Of a stretch of 64,000 bases of DNA, positions 21,116 through 31,052 are shown in pieces. This DNA is from Dactylonectria macrodidyma (lineage: Eukaryota > Ascomycota > Sordariomycetes > Hypocreales > Nectriaceae). A model generated the notes under the pieces. The model made no database searches. It was not told where the DNA came from and saw only the letters and a list, made by a program, of their open reading frames with translations. The stretch's first letter is position 1, and every line of letters begins with the position of its first letter. The stretch lies in the NCBI GenBank assembly GCA_020744425.1, contig JAGMUV010000028.1:620001-684000 (forward strand), read 5' to 3'. A program made the translations under genes and the position numbers.

Positions 21116-24100
21116 CAGCGCTGCCCACAGTTCAAATGCAATCAAACAAACTGCCAAATATATCAATCAAATAAGCCAAAACTTATTTCAAATCAAACAA
21201 ATACAAAATCCCGGATTTGAAATGCCATTTGATATATTTGATACGCAATATAGCGAGGAGGTTTAGCCAGCGACGCTGATAAGTGCGTGTTTGTAGCTTA
21301 CCCTGAACCTGACGAGTAGTCTGGCCAATTAGAGTCATTACCCAGAGGTCTGTTAGCGAGCTACCTTTAGTCATTATTCTAAGGCCCTAAATAGAAAGTA
21401 GCTTCTTAATTTCCATATTATTCCCCCCAACACAATCAGACCGTGCGTTTTCGGGTTTGTTTACTTCTCGACGCGTGTCAGTCCGGACTGATGGACGCCC
21501 AACCCAACAGCATCATGCTTCCTTCTCCACCCTCCGCCTTTGCTCTTCTCCGACCACCGAGGAACTTGGCAAGTCAGCTCGAATCGACGACGCAGACGGC
21601 ATTACCTGATAATCTCACCGTTACGGATCTCCCCCAAGCGGTATGGAGGAACAAGCGATATGTTTTGGAAGAGTCCTTGTCCTGAAAGGGCTCGAAGGGC
21701 CGGAAGAGCTGGATCAAGCACCATGGATTTTTTCTTGTTGAAATAGATGCTAACGACAGCCCGTTGAACCCTTACTGGGCCTGTCGTTTGTGCGACGCGA
21801 AGGGTCAGCCCGAGTTCTTCGCCGCTGCTGCTACTAGTTCAGCAGCTGACCACCTCCGCAAGTACGAGAATGGAATATCTTGAGCTTGAGCACCATTGAC
21901 CGATTGCAGGTCCCACAGGATCTTCGAGAGCAGTCAAAGCGCCGATATAGACCCATCGACTGACGACTCTGATCGTCCCAAGCGACCGCGTTTGCAATAC
22001 AGCGCCGTGCCACGAGCCAAGGTCAAGATGATCCGAGAACTAAGCCTAGGGCTTCTGATAAACTCCGATCTTCCCTTTTCTTTCTTTGCGGACCCATTTT
22101 TTGAACAGCTCGCCTGGCAGCTCGATCCTCATCTGTCAGGCCAGGTACCATGGAGCCGTCTACTGGATGACATATACACGTCCAAGAAGGACCTGGTCAA
22201 GCAGGAGCTTTCAGATGCCCTTACCAAAATTCATCTCGGGTTCGACCTATAGACTTCACCCAATCGGTACGCTATCATGGCGGTCACAGCTCACTTTCTT
22301 GACCGTCACGGCCAGCACCAGTCGCGCCTACTGGCACTTCGACGCCAGCTCGGATGTTATAGTGGAGAAAACCTCGCTGTAATGCTTTCGCAAGTCGTGC
22401 AGGAATGGAACATAGAGGATCGAGTTAGGACAGTGATCTCGGACAACGTATCCTCAAACGACAACTGTCTCCAAAATTTCTACCGAAATCTCGATACAGA
22501 GATAAGACCAGCGGATATTCAGGCCAGACGCATGCGCTATTACGGACACATCTTGAACTTGGTGGCTCGTGCATTCCTTTACGGGGAAGATTTTGAGGCC
22601 TTTGAGGCCGAATCGCAGGTATTCAACCTTCTCGGCCGCCACGAGGAAGACCTACGGCACTGGAGAAAGAGGGGGCCGGTAGGAAAGCTTCATAATGTTA
22701 TTAAGTTTATCAGATCGTCCCCTCAGAGAAGCGAGCTCTTCAAGAGGATCGCACGCGAGAATGACGAAGCACAAGGTTTTCTCCTAGCGGGCGAGTCCAC
22801 GGCTGAGCTAGAGGTTGTCCTGAATAATGACACGAGATGGAATTCCACCTACCTCATGATCTCTCGAGCGCTTGTTAAGCAGGGAGATATCAGGGCCTTC
22901 TTAGTACACCCGGATGTGGAGGGATGGCTACCCCAAGGTGACGTCATAAAAGGTAATGACTGGAGGCTTCTGGCGGAGGTCAAGCATATCCTTGAGCCGT
23001 TCTATCTGCAGACCATGAGAGCATAAGGGTGGGGCAGTGAGGGAGGCCATGGACGCCTTTAGGAGGTAATGACGGGCATAGAATATTTGCTAGAACATTT
23101 GGAGGATTAGAAGCTGTTCTATCACGCTGCCGCTGGCGAGACGGCTGAAGAGAATGCCAGCTCGCAGGTGAAACTGCCTCAAGGGCGGCCAGACCGAAAT
23201 CGCCAGCTCCCTGCTCGATTCAAGGACTGTGAGATGGACATGCAGCCGCGAAAGCCACAGGAGAGACCCTTTCCAGATCATAACCGGGGAGAATATGGTG
23301 GACGGGGCAAGTCGTCCGGATTATCGAAGATCGAAGACATGGGAAAAGATCATCGACACTATATGAGGCTCTCTATCATAACGGCCTGGCAGAAGCTTAA
23401 TGAGTACTACACTAAGCTAGGGGAGTCCCCGTTGTTCGCCGCATCCATCATTCTGCATCCGGCTCTTAGTATGAGTTACCTCGAGATGAACTGGGCTACG
23501 GAGGATCAGCTCGTATGGGTGAGAGACGCTAAGATGGGTCTATCCGACTACCTTGACCGCTAGTATCGTTACAGCTGGCCGATGGCAACGGATGAATAGC
23601 AAAAGGCAATTGTGGAGACTGCAACATCATCATGCGTGCCATATAAAACACATGAGGATAGTGTGTTCAAACAATGGGTGAAAAGCAGGAGAGCGCGAGC
23701 AACGGTGATGGGCAGCGAACTCGAGCGCTATTTGCGGCTGGAACCACAAGAAACTGAGGATCCAATCGAGTGGTGGATGGCTCACCAGGGACAGTTCCCG
23801 GTGCTTAGCCAGCTAGCTCTTGATATACTTGCTATCCCGGCGATGGCAACTGATTGTGAGAGGTCTTTCAGCCTTGCTAAGTTGACGTTAACGTCGCAGA
23901 GACTTTCGGTGAGTGCGGAAACATTGGAGAGGCTGCAGTGCCTCAAGAACTGGATCAGACACGGTGCCGTGAAGCTTGGCGCTACTGCAACTGGGAGAGA
24001 TGGGTTACACCAAGACATTAGGAGTAGTATGGAGAGCACAGGTGTTGGGATTTGAAATATTTGATCAAATATTCCAAATAACAAATCTGGCTTTGCAGGC

Positions 24101-24158
24101 CATCAAATATTTCAAATATGACTCTGGATTTGATTTGTTTGATTTGAGGGCAGCGCTG
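21116..24158 (+). mobile_element. hAT transposon, copy 2, with both ends
   Basis: The element starts with CAGCGCTGCCC at 21116 and ends with GGGCAGCGCTG at 24158. Inside both ends lie matching A/T-rich subterminal repeats (AATCAAACAAA at the left, TTTGTTTGATTTGA at the right), so the termini are inverted repeats of one element of about 3.04 kb. The flanking 8-mers (ACTATCTC and GGTCACTG) do not match, so a target duplication is missing or eroded. The transposase inside is described separately; its stops mean the element is not autonomous unless those codons are recoded. Confidence 0.75.
21491..24055 (+). pseudogene. hAT transposase of copy 2 (BED finger plus hATC), interrupted by TAG codons
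   Basis: The N-terminus has a BED-type zinc finger (SWIKHHGFF, then YWACRLCDAKGQ, then ADHLRK joined to SHRIF across a 48-nt intron at 21862-21909). The body carries ARRMRYYGHILNLVARAFLY, PVGKLHNVIKFIRSSPQR and NNDTRWNSTYLMI. The hATC dimer domain follows near the end (LDILAIPAMATDCERSFSLA). Stop codons interrupt it at 22250-22252, 23060-23062, 23108-23110, 23561-23563 and 23597-23599. All five are TAG, and at least four sit where the paralogous copy or family context has Trp. A TGA follows LEESLS at 21683-21685. TGG to TAG is the product of CpA to TpA on the opposite strand, so RIP is the simplest cause. Confidence 0.75.
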
Positions 24159-25281
24159 GGTCACTGCGGAGGAGAGGCTCGAAGGCCTGAGCAACGCGAC
24201 GGTCAGGGACGCAGAGACCTGGGACTGGTTCGATGGATGCGTAGGGTCGACACTGTAACTGAAAAAAAAAAAGAAAGAAAGAAAACCCAAAGAAGCAAAA
24301 TACCAAATGGTGGAAGCCATGACGCCCGCTATTCATAATCGTGAAGGGTCCGAGGTGGGGAGAAAGATCGGCGGAGGTGGAGGAAATCAAATCAAAGACG
24401 GCACAGACACGTGACCAAAGACAACTAATGGGAGGCCGGGGCTGGGGGAGAGTTGAAGCGGGGAAAGGCCCGAGGAGCCTTTTCGTCACTCGGTTCCACT
24501 TCATTTTTAAGGCATTTCCGTCTAATGGCTTTTGGCTGAGCCCCTCTTTTCCCCCGGCGTCCGCCCTCTAAGAGCCTTTCGTTCCTTAAGGCATTCAGGC
24601 ACACCATGCGCAACGCGGTGCCCGACCGCAATGTTTGCATCCCAACCTCTCTCTTGCAGTCTATCCTCGCCTTCTAGCTCATCAATCTACCGCCCCTACC
24701 CGTGGTGCGAGTTCTTTGAAACCCAATGAGCTCACAGTCGTCGACACTATCAATGCGGAGCAACCCAAACGATCCGCTACACATAAAAATCGAGCGCATG
24801 ATTCATGATGCACCCGGAAACGACTCTCCAAAGAAGGTCTTCACTGAGAACATCTGGCCGAGATTAGAAGACGAGTATGGAATGATGGTGCAGGAGTTAA
24901 GCAAATATTGCGAGCGTCAACTCTACGAGAAATGCATTCCTGCCAAGATTGAGGGCAGAGTGAAGTCCCTCGATTCGATAGAAAAGTCCCTCGAGCGCCG
25001 CGAGAAGCACCGAATCGAACACCAGAAGAATCAATACGAAAACCTTGGAGAGATATTCTATGACATGCATGATCTTGCGGGCATCCGAATCGTGGTGGAC
25101 TACCCATCCGACATCGATAAAGTCAACCAGTTCATTAACCGCACCTTTCAACCAACTAAAGAGCCAAATGTCTTCTCCTCGGATCGTCAAGTTGGCCATT
25201 TGTGGAAACCATGGTTTGGGGCCTACAAGAGCTGCAACCATCACGTTGCACTAAAGCCCGAAACCGTGGACGTTCTTCAAT

Positions 25282-25286
25282 CATAC
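25282..25286. repeat. Target-site duplication CATAC (left copy)
   Basis: CATAC precedes the 5' LTR at 25282-25286 and is repeated directly after the 3' LTR at 31053-31057, the 5-bp duplication expected of LTR-retrotransposon integration. Confidence 0.95.
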
Positions 25287-25537
25287 TGTCACATCTATCA
25301 ACTGTTGAGACTGAAGATAAAGTCTCAAAGGCTCGGATCTCTAATAAACCGGTCTCAAAGACCCGGCTTCCTAACAAGCCGGTCTCGAAGACCCGGATCC
25401 CTTGGGATCCGGTCTACCGAGAACCTTATCATAGCTATGAGGGCAACCTACAAATAGGTCTGCCGCGAGCCCTCAGTTAGATAGAAATCAAGAGCTTCTA
25501 CTTACATCACAATGCACCCTTCCTATCAGATGCAACA
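25287..25537 (+). repeat. 5' LTR of the copia element
   Basis: This is a 251-bp repeat with TG...CA ends, containing CGGTCTC/GACCCGG duplications and the palindrome GGATCCCTTGGGATCC. It matches the copy at 30802-31052 at every position I compared. Confidence 0.97.
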
Positions 25538-25548
25538 GTTATGAGCCC
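25538..25548 (+). promoter_or_regulatory. Primer-binding site for half-tRNA iMet
   Basis: GTTATGAGCCC directly abuts the LTR. It is complementary to GGGCUCAUAAC, the anticodon stem-loop segment of eukaryotic initiator tRNA-Met. Priming from an internally cleaved initiator tRNA is known for Drosophila copia and yeast Ty5, so the same mechanism is inferred here. Confidence 0.7.
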
Positions 25549-25719
25549 GGTTTGCCTATAGCTGAAGCGGACGATATTCTTTGATCAAGCTGTATCATCA
25601 GACCCTTATCAAACCTATCTCCCTTCCTTCCTAGCCTAGGCTTGCAACCTAGCTTCTTCAAGCTAGTCCTTCCAAACTAGGTTATCAACTTCCGCTGTTG
25701 CTCGCAGTCATCTATCGCG

Positions 25720-28700
25720 ATGGGCGTTGCTGATACGGAAGCCTCTTCCTGGGCCAAGCTCAACGGGCCTAGTGATTGGAAACACTGGATAGCCAGCATC
25801 CGGAAATCGGCTACTACGAAGGACGTCTGGGACTTCATTGACCCTTTTAAGGAAAACAAGAAGTCCCTAGCCCGACCGGTCTTTCCTACAGCTGCAGACA
25901 TCAAGCCTGATGCGACTAGGCTGTCTGAGCTGACCCCAGACCAAAGGATTGACCTTAATGGCCTTGAGAAACAGTATCTCGAAAACGTCCGAATCTACGA
26001 AAAACGCCAAAAGGCCCTATCCGCTATCCAAGACCGGATCATCCTGACCGTCGGCAACTATCGAGATGTCATCGACGATGAAGATGACGTTGCAAAGGAA
26101 CTAGCCCTCCTACGGGCCCGGATCCAGCCAGCTACCTGGTTCCATGAAAGAGAAGTCCTTGACCGATATCGAACAGCCCTCAAGGGGCCCGGCCGGACTA
26201 AGACTAAGGACTGGGTCACAAGCTGGCAGAAGGTCCTTACGGAAGCCCGTAATCTAGGCCTTCCTGACTCCAAGGGTCTCAGACCAACCCTAGACTTCCT
26301 AGAAGCTGTCAGACCGATGGACCTCACCTTCGCCGATATCTGGATGAATAAGATCCAATATAAGGCATCAAAGGGCAAGAAAGACTGGGAAGCTAAGATC
26401 CCGGACGGTATTGAGATCAGCGAGCTGTTCGAAAAACAGGCTACAGAGACGAAGGCACCGAAAGGGTCCTTTTCCACGTTCCAGAAAACCGGCTCTTCTA
26501 AGCCTGCCGGATCTAACGGATCCGAGGGACCAAAGACCCCCTGCCTCTGTGGCAAACAGCATTTCTATTCAAAATGCCCTTACCTAGTTACTTCTATCCG
26601 CCCGGCCGGATGGAAGCCTAACCAAGACATAGAATTCCAGATCAATCAACAGCTCGAAGACCCTGCTACGAAACAACGGGTAGATCGAGCTCTGCAGAGA
26701 CAGAAGCCTAGGGATACCCAGCCAGGGGCCCCAAAGGCCACTACAGACAACAGGGATGAAGGCTACATCAAGGGCAGCTCCTTTGCCGGCCTTTCCCTTC
26801 AGACCACACAGCCGCCGGACCAACAGCAAGGTCAGCAGCTAGGTCGGCAACCGGAACAGCAGCCGGCTCTAACGATCCTATCTACGGCTTCCGTCATAAC
26901 CGTTCCAGGGAGGGTTTATCCGCTCAGGGACTCCTTTATCCTTGATTCCGGGTCAGACACACACATCTGTAATAACCTCTTACGCTTTTCATCCTATCAG
27001 CCCTCTAGGAACCCCGAGCCTATCTTTGCAGGCGGATCCGAGCTGCAAATCCTAGGCTACGGTCAGGTCAACCTACGGCTTGAAGACGGGCTCTTCCAGC
27101 TCAGACGGGCAGCCTATATCCCGGGTTTCCACACGAACGTTGTCTCGCTAGATCTTATGATCCTAGCCGGATACAACTGGAACCCGAAAACAGGGGCCGT
27201 CTTCCAAGGGATAGAGACTATCTTCTATACCCGACGGTACCATCGCCAACAAGTCATCGAATTCAACGAGGTCAGACCGATCTCGGCCACAGCAGCCGCC
27301 GCAGCCTCTGCCGACCAAGGCAGACCAACGGGCCTGCTAGCAGCAGCCGCAGCCTCTTCCAAAGACCCTAGGGCGCCTCAGACAGCCGAATCCATCCTCT
27401 GGCACCAACGTCTAGGCCACTTGAACGCCCGGGCTCTTGAACATCTTACGGATCAGACCCTAGGGGTCCGTATCAAGGGACCTATCGCAATAGACTGCGA
27501 AGCCTGCTCCCTTGCCAAGGCTAGCAGACAGGTCTCCCGACGAAGCCCGCAGACAATAGCTCCGAGACCCTATTGGAGGGTCTACATCGACCTCTTTAGC
27601 TTCCACACAAGCTATGACGGAAAACAGGCTGCCTTGCTGATCAAAGATGAATACACAGGCCTAATCCACATCTATCTTCTATCCGATCAGACACAGGATT
27701 CAGTCCTAGGGGCCCTACAGGCCTTCGTATCCTACATCCGGACACAATACGGGCTCCGGATCTGCCGGATCCATAGGGACAACGACAGGGCCCTAGGCAT
27801 CCGATCGATCAATTGGATGACTGACGAAGGGATCGAGGACGAACCCTCGAGCCCTCACAACCCGGCTCAGAACGGCCCTGCCGAACGATCTGGGGGGGTA
27901 ATAGCTCCTAAGAACAGGTCTATGTTACTAGGGTCTAACCTGCCGCCCGATCTCTGGTCCGAGGGTTGGAAAACAGCTGTCTTCCTATATAACAGATCGC
28001 CCCAACAGGCCCGAGACTGGAAGACCCCCTTAGGGCTGCTAATTTCCTGGCTTCAAGACCAAGGAAAGGACACCGGATTCGTCTCCAGACAGCCGGATCT
28101 AACGCACCTTAGGGCCTTCGGCTGCCGGGCCTATCCAATGACTACGGAAGCTTTGAAGAGCACTCAAAAACGGGACCTAAAGACAGCCGCCCACGCAGAA
28201 ATCGGCTACCTAGTTGGATACGATTCGAACAACATCTTCAGGATCTGGATCCCGGAAAGGTCAGAGGTCCGGAGGGTCAGGGACGTCACATTCGACGAGA
28301 AAACCTTCTATGATCCTAAGAACCACCCAATCCCTCAGCCAATTCGACAGCCTAGGGTGCGGTTCCTGCTTCCAGCCCACATTGACAGCGATAGTGATGA
28401 AGACGAGGAAATCAGGTCAACGATCGAGGTAGCCCTCGATGACCCTGATCAGCACGAACAGCCCGATCAACATGACCTCGATAGGTCAGACGGACCCGAA
28501 GACACGGACCCGGACGACGCTACGGACCGTACCGAAGCCACACCCGATCTAGCTAATCCGGACAGTCCGGGCAGCCCGGATCCGGAAGACCTAGCGTTCC
28601 AAGATCTAGATCTCAACGAGCAGGAAGACAAGGACTCTGACGACGACGATGACGAAGATCCCTATCTTCCGACCCCACAGACAACGGCACCGCCATCCGA

Positions 28701-30654
28701 AAGCCCGGATCCTCCATTTTCTACGCCGCCGGAACAGCCCGGCAGCCCAACTAGCAGGCAACCTAGCCCGGAGCCGACACAGACGTCAGAGCCGGCTAGA
28801 CGAGGGGGCCCACGAGGACCGCGAAGACCGTGGCCTGCTGCGTCTCGAGCCTCAGACCGCATCAGGGGCCAAGGAACCGGCCCAGCAGACGAACCAGCTA
28901 TCGATCCAATCCGAAAGGCTAGCTTTTTCAGCAGCTTCTTCAACGGAAGGGAAGAAAAGCTCCACAGACGGAACCTTCCGCCGGAACCTAGGACTTTCAA
29001 AGAGCTAGAAAATCACCCCTTTGGCCGCCAATTCAAGCAGGCCTGCGAGATCCAGATGAGAGACCTGTGGGGTCAAGGGACCTTTGAGGCTGTTCTATCC
29101 GAACAGGCCAAAAAGACCCCTATCCCGACGACCTGGGTCTTTAAATACAAGACGGATAAGCATGGGTTCCTTACGAAGTTCAAGGCCCGGCTCTGTGTCC
29201 GAGGGGATCTTCAGCCCCTTGACGACAAAGAGACCTATGCAGCAACCTTAGCAGGAAGGTCCTTCCGGGTCCTTATGGCTATAGCAGCTAAATTCCAGCT
29301 AGAGGCTAGGCAGCTAGACGCAATCAACGCCTTCACCAACAGCCCACTAGACGAAGAAGTCTACATCCGCTGCCCGGATGGATTCAAACGGCACGGATGG
29401 AGTCTACGGCTACGAAAGGCCCTATACGGGCTACGCAGATCACCCTTACTGTGGCAACGAGACCTCCTTCAGACCTTCCAGCAGCTAGGTCTGCAGCAGT
29501 GTGCAGAAGACCCTTGTATCTGCAACAACAGCTGGCTGACCGTCTTCTTCTACGTTGACGATATCGTCTTGCTATATCGAACAAAGGATCAGCTAGCTGC
29601 TGAGACCCTGATCAATAGGCTCAAACAGCGGTATCAGATGCAGGACCTTGGGGACCTTTCCTGGTTCCTAGGGATCCGAATTCTAAGGGATAAGCTAGCT
29701 AAGAAGCTGTGGCTCTGTCAGGACTCATACATCGAGAAAACAGCTGCCCGCTTTAAGGTCAAGCTAACCGACGATTTCAAAGGAAACCCTCTACCAACCA
29801 ACGACCTACGGAAAAACCCGTATCAAGCCCAGCAGGACCAGGTGATCCTATTCCAGCAGAAAGTCGGATCGATCAACTACATCGCAGTCATCAGCCGGCC
29901 TGACGTAGCTAAGGCCGCAGCCCGGCTAGCAGAACACTTACTCAATCCAACGGAAGACCATCACCGGATCGCAGATAGGGTCATCATCTACCTCTACGCA
30001 ACCCGATATCTAGCTATCCAATTCAGCGGTCAAAGCTCTCAAATACCGATCATTCAAATCGCAATTCCAATAGCCGGATCAGCAGCCGGATCAGCAGCCG
30101 CCCCGGGCCCGGCCGATCAGACGGATCAGGACCTCGAATTCCTAGTTGCATCAGACGCAGCCTTCGCAGACGACCCGAAGACCCGGAAATCGTCCCAAGG
30201 GATGATCATGACTCTGTTCGGCGGACCTATTAGCTGGAAAGCCGGGAAACAGGATACAGTTACAACTTCATCTACAGAAGCAGAGCTCCTTGCTTTCACA
30301 CACACAGCTAAGGAAGCCCTAGCTACCCAACGGCTATTCCAACAGCTAGACCTTCAGCTAGACCAACAGCTAGTCATTCAGTGTGACAACCAACAGACGA
30401 TCCGGCTCATCACTCTGCAGATCCCGCGGATCCGAACAGCCCTACGGCACGTTGATATCCACAGCTGTTGGGCCCGGCAGTCCTACTTCAATGGATTATT
30501 TCAAGTCAAATACACGAAAACAGCAGAGATGCTAGCAGACGGTCTGACCAAGCCCCTGCCTGGTCAGAAATTCGAACTCTTCGTCAGACAGCTAGGACTT
30601 ATTGATATCAGGAGTCTAATCGAGACACAGATCGAGACAGATGACGAGGGCTAG
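25720..30654 (+). CDS. copia gag-pol polyprotein (1644 aa)
   Basis: A single frame from the ATG at 25720 encodes all retrotransposition functions in copia order. Gag carries a Cys/His knuckle (CLCGKQHFYSKC, near residue 274). The aspartic protease has LDSGSDTHIC near 407. The integrase zinc-binding part has WHQRLGHLN near 561 and CEACSLAKA; its catalytic core shows D in YIDLFSF (about 621), D in IHRDNDRA (about 686) and E in GPAERSGG (about 719). Reverse transcriptase has FKYKTDKHGFLTKFKARL and YVDD (about 1278). RNase H has LVASDAAFADD and TTSSTEAELLAF, and the C-terminus reads MLADGLTKPLPG. An acidic, Pro-rich linker of about 200 residues separates integrase from RT. No stop, frameshift or missing catalytic residue is seen, so the protein is probably functional. 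Confidence 0.97.
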   Translation: MGVADTEASSWAKLNGPSDWKHWIASIRKSATTKDVWDFIDPFKENKKSLARPVFPTAADIKPDATRLSELTPDQRIDLNGLEKQYLENVRIYEKRQKALSAIQDRIILTVGNYRDVIDDEDDVAKELALLRARIQPATWFHEREVLDRYRTALKGPGRTKTKDWVTSWQKVLTEARNLGLPDSKGLRPTLDFLEAVRPMDLTFADIWMNKIQYKASKGKKDWEAKIPDGIEISELFEKQATETKAPKGSFSTFQKTGSSKPAGSNGSEGPKTPCLCGKQHFYSKCPYLVTSIRPAGWKPNQDIEFQINQQLEDPATKQRVDRALQRQKPRDTQPGAPKATTDNRDEGYIKGSSFAGLSLQTTQPPDQQQGQQLGRQPEQQPALTILSTASVITVPGRVYPLRDSFILDSGSDTHICNNLLRFSSYQPSRNPEPIFAGGSELQILGYGQVNLRLEDGLFQLRRAAYIPGFHTNVVSLDLMILAGYNWNPKTGAVFQGIETIFYTRRYHRQQVIEFNEVRPISATAAAAASADQGRPTGLLAAAAASSKDPRAPQTAESILWHQRLGHLNARALEHLTDQTLGVRIKGPIAIDCEACSLAKASRQVSRRSPQTIAPRPYWRVYIDLFSFHTSYDGKQAALLIKDEYTGLIHIYLLSDQTQDSVLGALQAFVSYIRTQYGLRICRIHRDNDRALGIRSINWMTDEGIEDEPSSPHNPAQNGPAERSGGVIAPKNRSMLLGSNLPPDLWSEGWKTAVFLYNRSPQQARDWKTPLGLLISWLQDQGKDTGFVSRQPDLTHLRAFGCRAYPMTTEALKSTQKRDLKTAAHAEIGYLVGYDSNNIFRIWIPERSEVRRVRDVTFDEKTFYDPKNHPIPQPIRQPRVRFLLPAHIDSDSDEDEEIRSTIEVALDDPDQHEQPDQHDLDRSDGPEDTDPDDATDRTEATPDLANPDSPGSPDPEDLAFQDLDLNEQEDKDSDDDDDEDPYLPTPQTTAPPSESPDPPFSTPPEQPGSPTSRQPSPEPTQTSEPARRGGPRGPRRPWPAASRASDRIRGQGTGPADEPAIDPIRKASFFSSFFNGREEKLHRRNLPPEPRTFKELENHPFGRQFKQACEIQMRDLWGQGTFEAVLSEQAKKTPIPTTWVFKYKTDKHGFLTKFKARLCVRGDLQPLDDKETYAATLAGRSFRVLMAIAAKFQLEARQLDAINAFTNSPLDEEVYIRCPDGFKRHGWSLRLRKALYGLRRSPLLWQRDLLQTFQQLGLQQCAEDPCICNNSWLTVFFYVDDIVLLYRTKDQLAAETLINRLKQRYQMQDLGDLSWFLGIRILRDKLAKKLWLCQDSYIEKTAARFKVKLTDDFKGNPLPTNDLRKNPYQAQQDQVILFQQKVGSINYIAVISRPDVAKAAARLAEHLLNPTEDHHRIADRVIIYLYATRYLAIQFSGQSSQIPIIQIAIPIAGSAAGSAAAPGPADQTDQDLEFLVASDAAFADDPKTRKSSQGMIMTLFGGPISWKAGKQDTVTTSSTEAELLAFTHTAKEALATQRLFQQLDLQLDQQLVIQCDNQQTIRLITLQIPRIRTALRHVDIHSCWARQSYFNGLFQVKYTKTAEMLADGLTKPLPGQKFELFVRQLGLIDIRSLIETQIETDDEG

Positions 30655-30801
30655 CAGAGCCCGATTTCCTTCTATCAGTCTTTTCCTTCAATTTCCTATC
30701 CCTATTTTCCTAGCCTACGCAACAACCGTCCTTCCAACAAGGGCCATTTTCCTATATTTCCTATCTATTCAGTTTGAATCCCCATTCAACCTGGGGGGGT
30801 A

Positions 30802-31052
30802 TGTCACATCTATCAACTGTTGAGACTGAAGATAAAGTCTCAAAGGCTCGGATCTCTAATAAACCGGTCTCAAAGACCCGGCTTCCTAACAAGCCGGTCT
30901 CGAAGACCCGGATCCCTTGGGATCCGGTCTACCGAGAACCTTATCATAGCTATGAGGGCAACCTACAAATAGGTCTGCCGCGAGCCCTCAGTTAGATAGA
31001 AATCAAGAGCTTCTACTTACATCACAATGCACCCTTCCTATCAGATGCAACA
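30802..31052 (+). repeat. 3' LTR of the copia element
   Basis: This 251-bp copy is identical by eye to the left LTR. It is preceded by CTGGGGGGGTA, the polypurine tract, and followed by the CATAC target duplication at 31053-31057. Confidence 0.97.

Larger units (their letters stand above)
25287..31052 (+). mobile_element. Complete Ty1/copia LTR retrotransposon (5766 bp)
   Basis: The element has 251-bp LTRs (25287-25537 and 30802-31052) starting TGTCACATC and ending GATGCAACA, identical over their full length by eye. It has a primer-binding site directly after the left LTR, one intact 1644-codon gag-pol frame, a G-rich purine tract (seven G, 30793-30799) before the right LTR, and a CATAC target duplication. 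Protease, integrase, reverse transcriptase and RNase H follow in the copia order. Identical LTRs and an undamaged frame mean insertion was recent relative to the decayed neighbours. It lies inside the RelA/SpoT part of a receptor gene, in the same orientation. Confidence 0.97.

Noticed and set aside
26058..26829. Minus-strand open frames inside the copia element
   Set aside because: They are antisense shadows of the intact gag-pol frame.
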